64,000 nucleotides of DNA, taken from positions 39,803 to 103,802 of the forward strand of contig JABHXF010000033.1 in NCBI GenBank assembly GCA_018657385.1, given 5' to 3'. The notes below the pieces were generated by a model that worked only from the letters and a program-made list of their open reading frames with translations, did no database searches and was not told where the DNA came from. This stretch comes from Candidatus Woesearchaeota archaeon (GTDB taxonomy: Archaea; Nanobdellota; Nanobdellia; Woesearchaeales; DSVV01). Below are positions 62,827 to 64,000 of this stretch, piece by piece. A program made the position numbers and the translations under genes. Numbering within the stretch: the stretch's first letter is position 1; every line of letters begins with the position of its first letter.

Positions 62827-64000
62827 ATGATTTTAGAATATTTTAAGATAGCTATAAAGAATTTATTTAATAGGAAATTAAGATCCTTTCTCACAATAAT
62901 TGGTATTGTTATTGGTATTGTAGCTGTTGTTGGTTTAATTTCTGTTGGTCAAGGAATGCAGAATGCAATTAATGAACAATTTCAAACAGTTGGACAAGAT
63001 AGAATTGTTGTAACTCCTGGTGGAGAAGGTTTTACTGGAACGTCTCCAGTTACTTCTGAATTTTCAGCTGATAAATTATATGAACATGATCTAAATGTTA
63101 TTAAAAGTGTTAAAGGAGTATACAAAGCAACAGGAGCAGAGATTGAACTTGGTGAAGTTAAGTTTGATAATACAATTGATTATTTTAATGTGTTTGGAGT
63201 TCCAACAGATTCTGAATCATTAAGTTTAATTAAAACAATTGATTTTTTTTTAATAGACAAAGGAAGAGAATTTAATTCTGGAGAGCAAGGAAAAGCAATT
63301 GTTGGTTATAAAGTAGCACTTGATGGCTTTGACAAAGAAATAAGAATAGGTCATAAAATAGAAGTTAAAGGAGATGATTTTAAAGTTATTGCAATACAAG
63401 AAAAAACTGGAAGTCCTATCCATGATAATATGGTTAGAATACCAATAGAGGAAGCAAGAGAATTATTTAGTAGGGAGAAGGATGAGTTTACAACTATTTT
63501 TATTAAGGTTGGAAGTGGAGAAGATCCTGCAGAAGTTGCTGGAGATATAAAAAAAGCAATGAGGCGTGATCATGATGTTAAAGAAGGAGAAGAAGATTTT
63601 ACAGTAACAACATCTATACAATTAATAGAAGGGTTTAATAATATTCTTGATGTTGTACAAATTGTATTAATTGGTATTGCTGCTATTTCTTTATTTGTTG
63701 GAGGAGTAGGAATAATGAATACAATGTATACCTCTGTTTTACAAAGAAGAAAAGAAATAGGTGTTATGAAATCAATTGGTGCTACAAATACTGATATTCT
63801 AATGATATTTTTGTTTGAATCAGGGATTTTAGGAATTATTGGAGGAGTATTTGGGGTTATATTTGGATTAATGTTAAGTAAAGGTGTTGAGATCGCTGCA
63901 AGTTTAGCAGGTGTTGATATATTAAAAGCATATGTTTCAATACCATTAGTTATTGGTGCATTATTATTTTCATTTATTATTGGAGCATTGTCTGGATTTA
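62827..64000 (+). CDS. MacB/FtsX-like ABC permease, N-terminal part
   Basis: The frame from ATG 62827 stays open to the window end, 391 codons seen. It begins MILEYFKIAIKNLFNRKLRS with TM1 (LTIIGIVIGIVAVVGLISVG), has a large outside domain (about 45-270), and the FtsX domain with GVGIMNTMYTSVLQRRKEIG and VMKSIGATNTDILMIF. It works with the ATPase and surface protein just upstream. Only the last helix is missing. Confidence 0.9.
   Translation, partial: MILEYFKIAIKNLFNRKLRSFLTIIGIVIGIVAVVGLISVGQGMQNAINEQFQTVGQDRIVVTPGGEGFTGTSPVTSEFSADKLYEHDLNVIKSVKGVYKATGAEIELGEVKFDNTIDYFNVFGVPTDSESLSLIKTIDFFLIDKGREFNSGEQGKAIVGYKVALDGFDKEIRIGHKIEVKGDDFKVIAIQEKTGSPIHDNMVRIPIEEARELFSREKDEFTTIFIKVGSGEDPAEVAGDIKKAMRRDHDVKEGEEDFTVTTSIQLIEGFNNILDVVQIVLIGIAAISLFVGGVGIMNTMYTSVLQRRKEIGVMKSIGATNTDILMIFLFESGILGIIGGVFGVIFGLMLSKGVEIAASLAGVDILKAYVSIPLVIGALLFSFIIGALSGF

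Overview
This is a gene-dense, strongly AT-rich window. Its informational genes are archaeal: family B DNA polymerase, NreA, Sec61-beta, archaeal NAC, AlaX, archaeal Ogg2, a THUMP tRNA methyltransferase, archaeal-type RNase P RNA and a tRNA gene with bulge-helix-bulge style introns. TATA boxes lie about 25-30 bases before both RNA genes. The gene mix (anaerobic PFOR, superoxide reductase, rubrerythrins, small proteins, many lineage-specific unknowns) fits a DPANN-type archaeon such as Woesearchaeota or a relative. That placement is inference; no rRNA is present to fix it.

Layout. 1-1529: end of a pyruvate:ferredoxin oxidoreductase operon. 1760-13754: Elp3, leucyl aminopeptidase, PolB, an RNase H-like exonuclease, an amino-acid racemase divergent from an Lrp/AsnC regulator, AlaX, MscS and CorA. 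14032-17369: methyltransferase, flavodoxin-fold reductase, ferredoxin/cupin pair, DoxX. 17431-21978: a pentose-phosphate operon (transketolase, G6PDH, 6PGDH), rare in archaea; a fused ribulose-5-P epimerase/ribose-5-P isomerase B at 51731-52831 complements it. 22701-28091: a copper/thiol island (CopA, thioredoxin-like lipoprotein, an HMA-SafE-cupredoxin fusion with a Cys-rich tail, CopZ, a MerT-like protein, a membrane winged-helix regulator) with a palindromic operator by its TATA box. 28131-33832: an oxidative-stress and iron island (Ogg2, superoxide reductase, glutaredoxin, ferritin, peroxiredoxin, two rubrerythrin-type proteins, and a duplicated pair of Cys-rich membrane proteins). 34277-41533: deoxynucleotide kinases and a kinase-dCMP deaminase fusion, several unknowns, NAC and Sec61-beta. 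42546-45212: an RNase J-like protein fused to a Cas4-like Cys-rich domain, followed by RNase P RNA. 45884-52831: tRNA methyltransferase, a permease with a tiny CCC protein, NreA, a DHH phosphoesterase and the Rpe-RpiB fusion. 52926-53790: tRNA-Gly(UCC) with two non-canonical introns, overlapped antisense by a LAGLIDADG endonuclease gene. 54201-64000: glycan-type enzymes, MBL hydrolase, MazG-like enzyme, a CARF-like protein, paired membrane unknowns, and a MacB-like ABC exporter that runs off the end.

The most striking undescribed signal is outside the genes. Eight copies (75-99 bp) of a dispersed element fold as a three-way junction, and all three of its stems co-vary between copies. Copies occur in both orientations and in every kind of intergenic space, and one overlaps a stop codon. 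Other intergenic regions hold further large palindromes (a pseudoknot-capable 188-bp one, a tandem pair of branched hairpins, two related families of about 100-bp low-complexity hairpins) and short tandem repeats. Intergenic space in this genome therefore seems unusually rich in structure-forming DNA.
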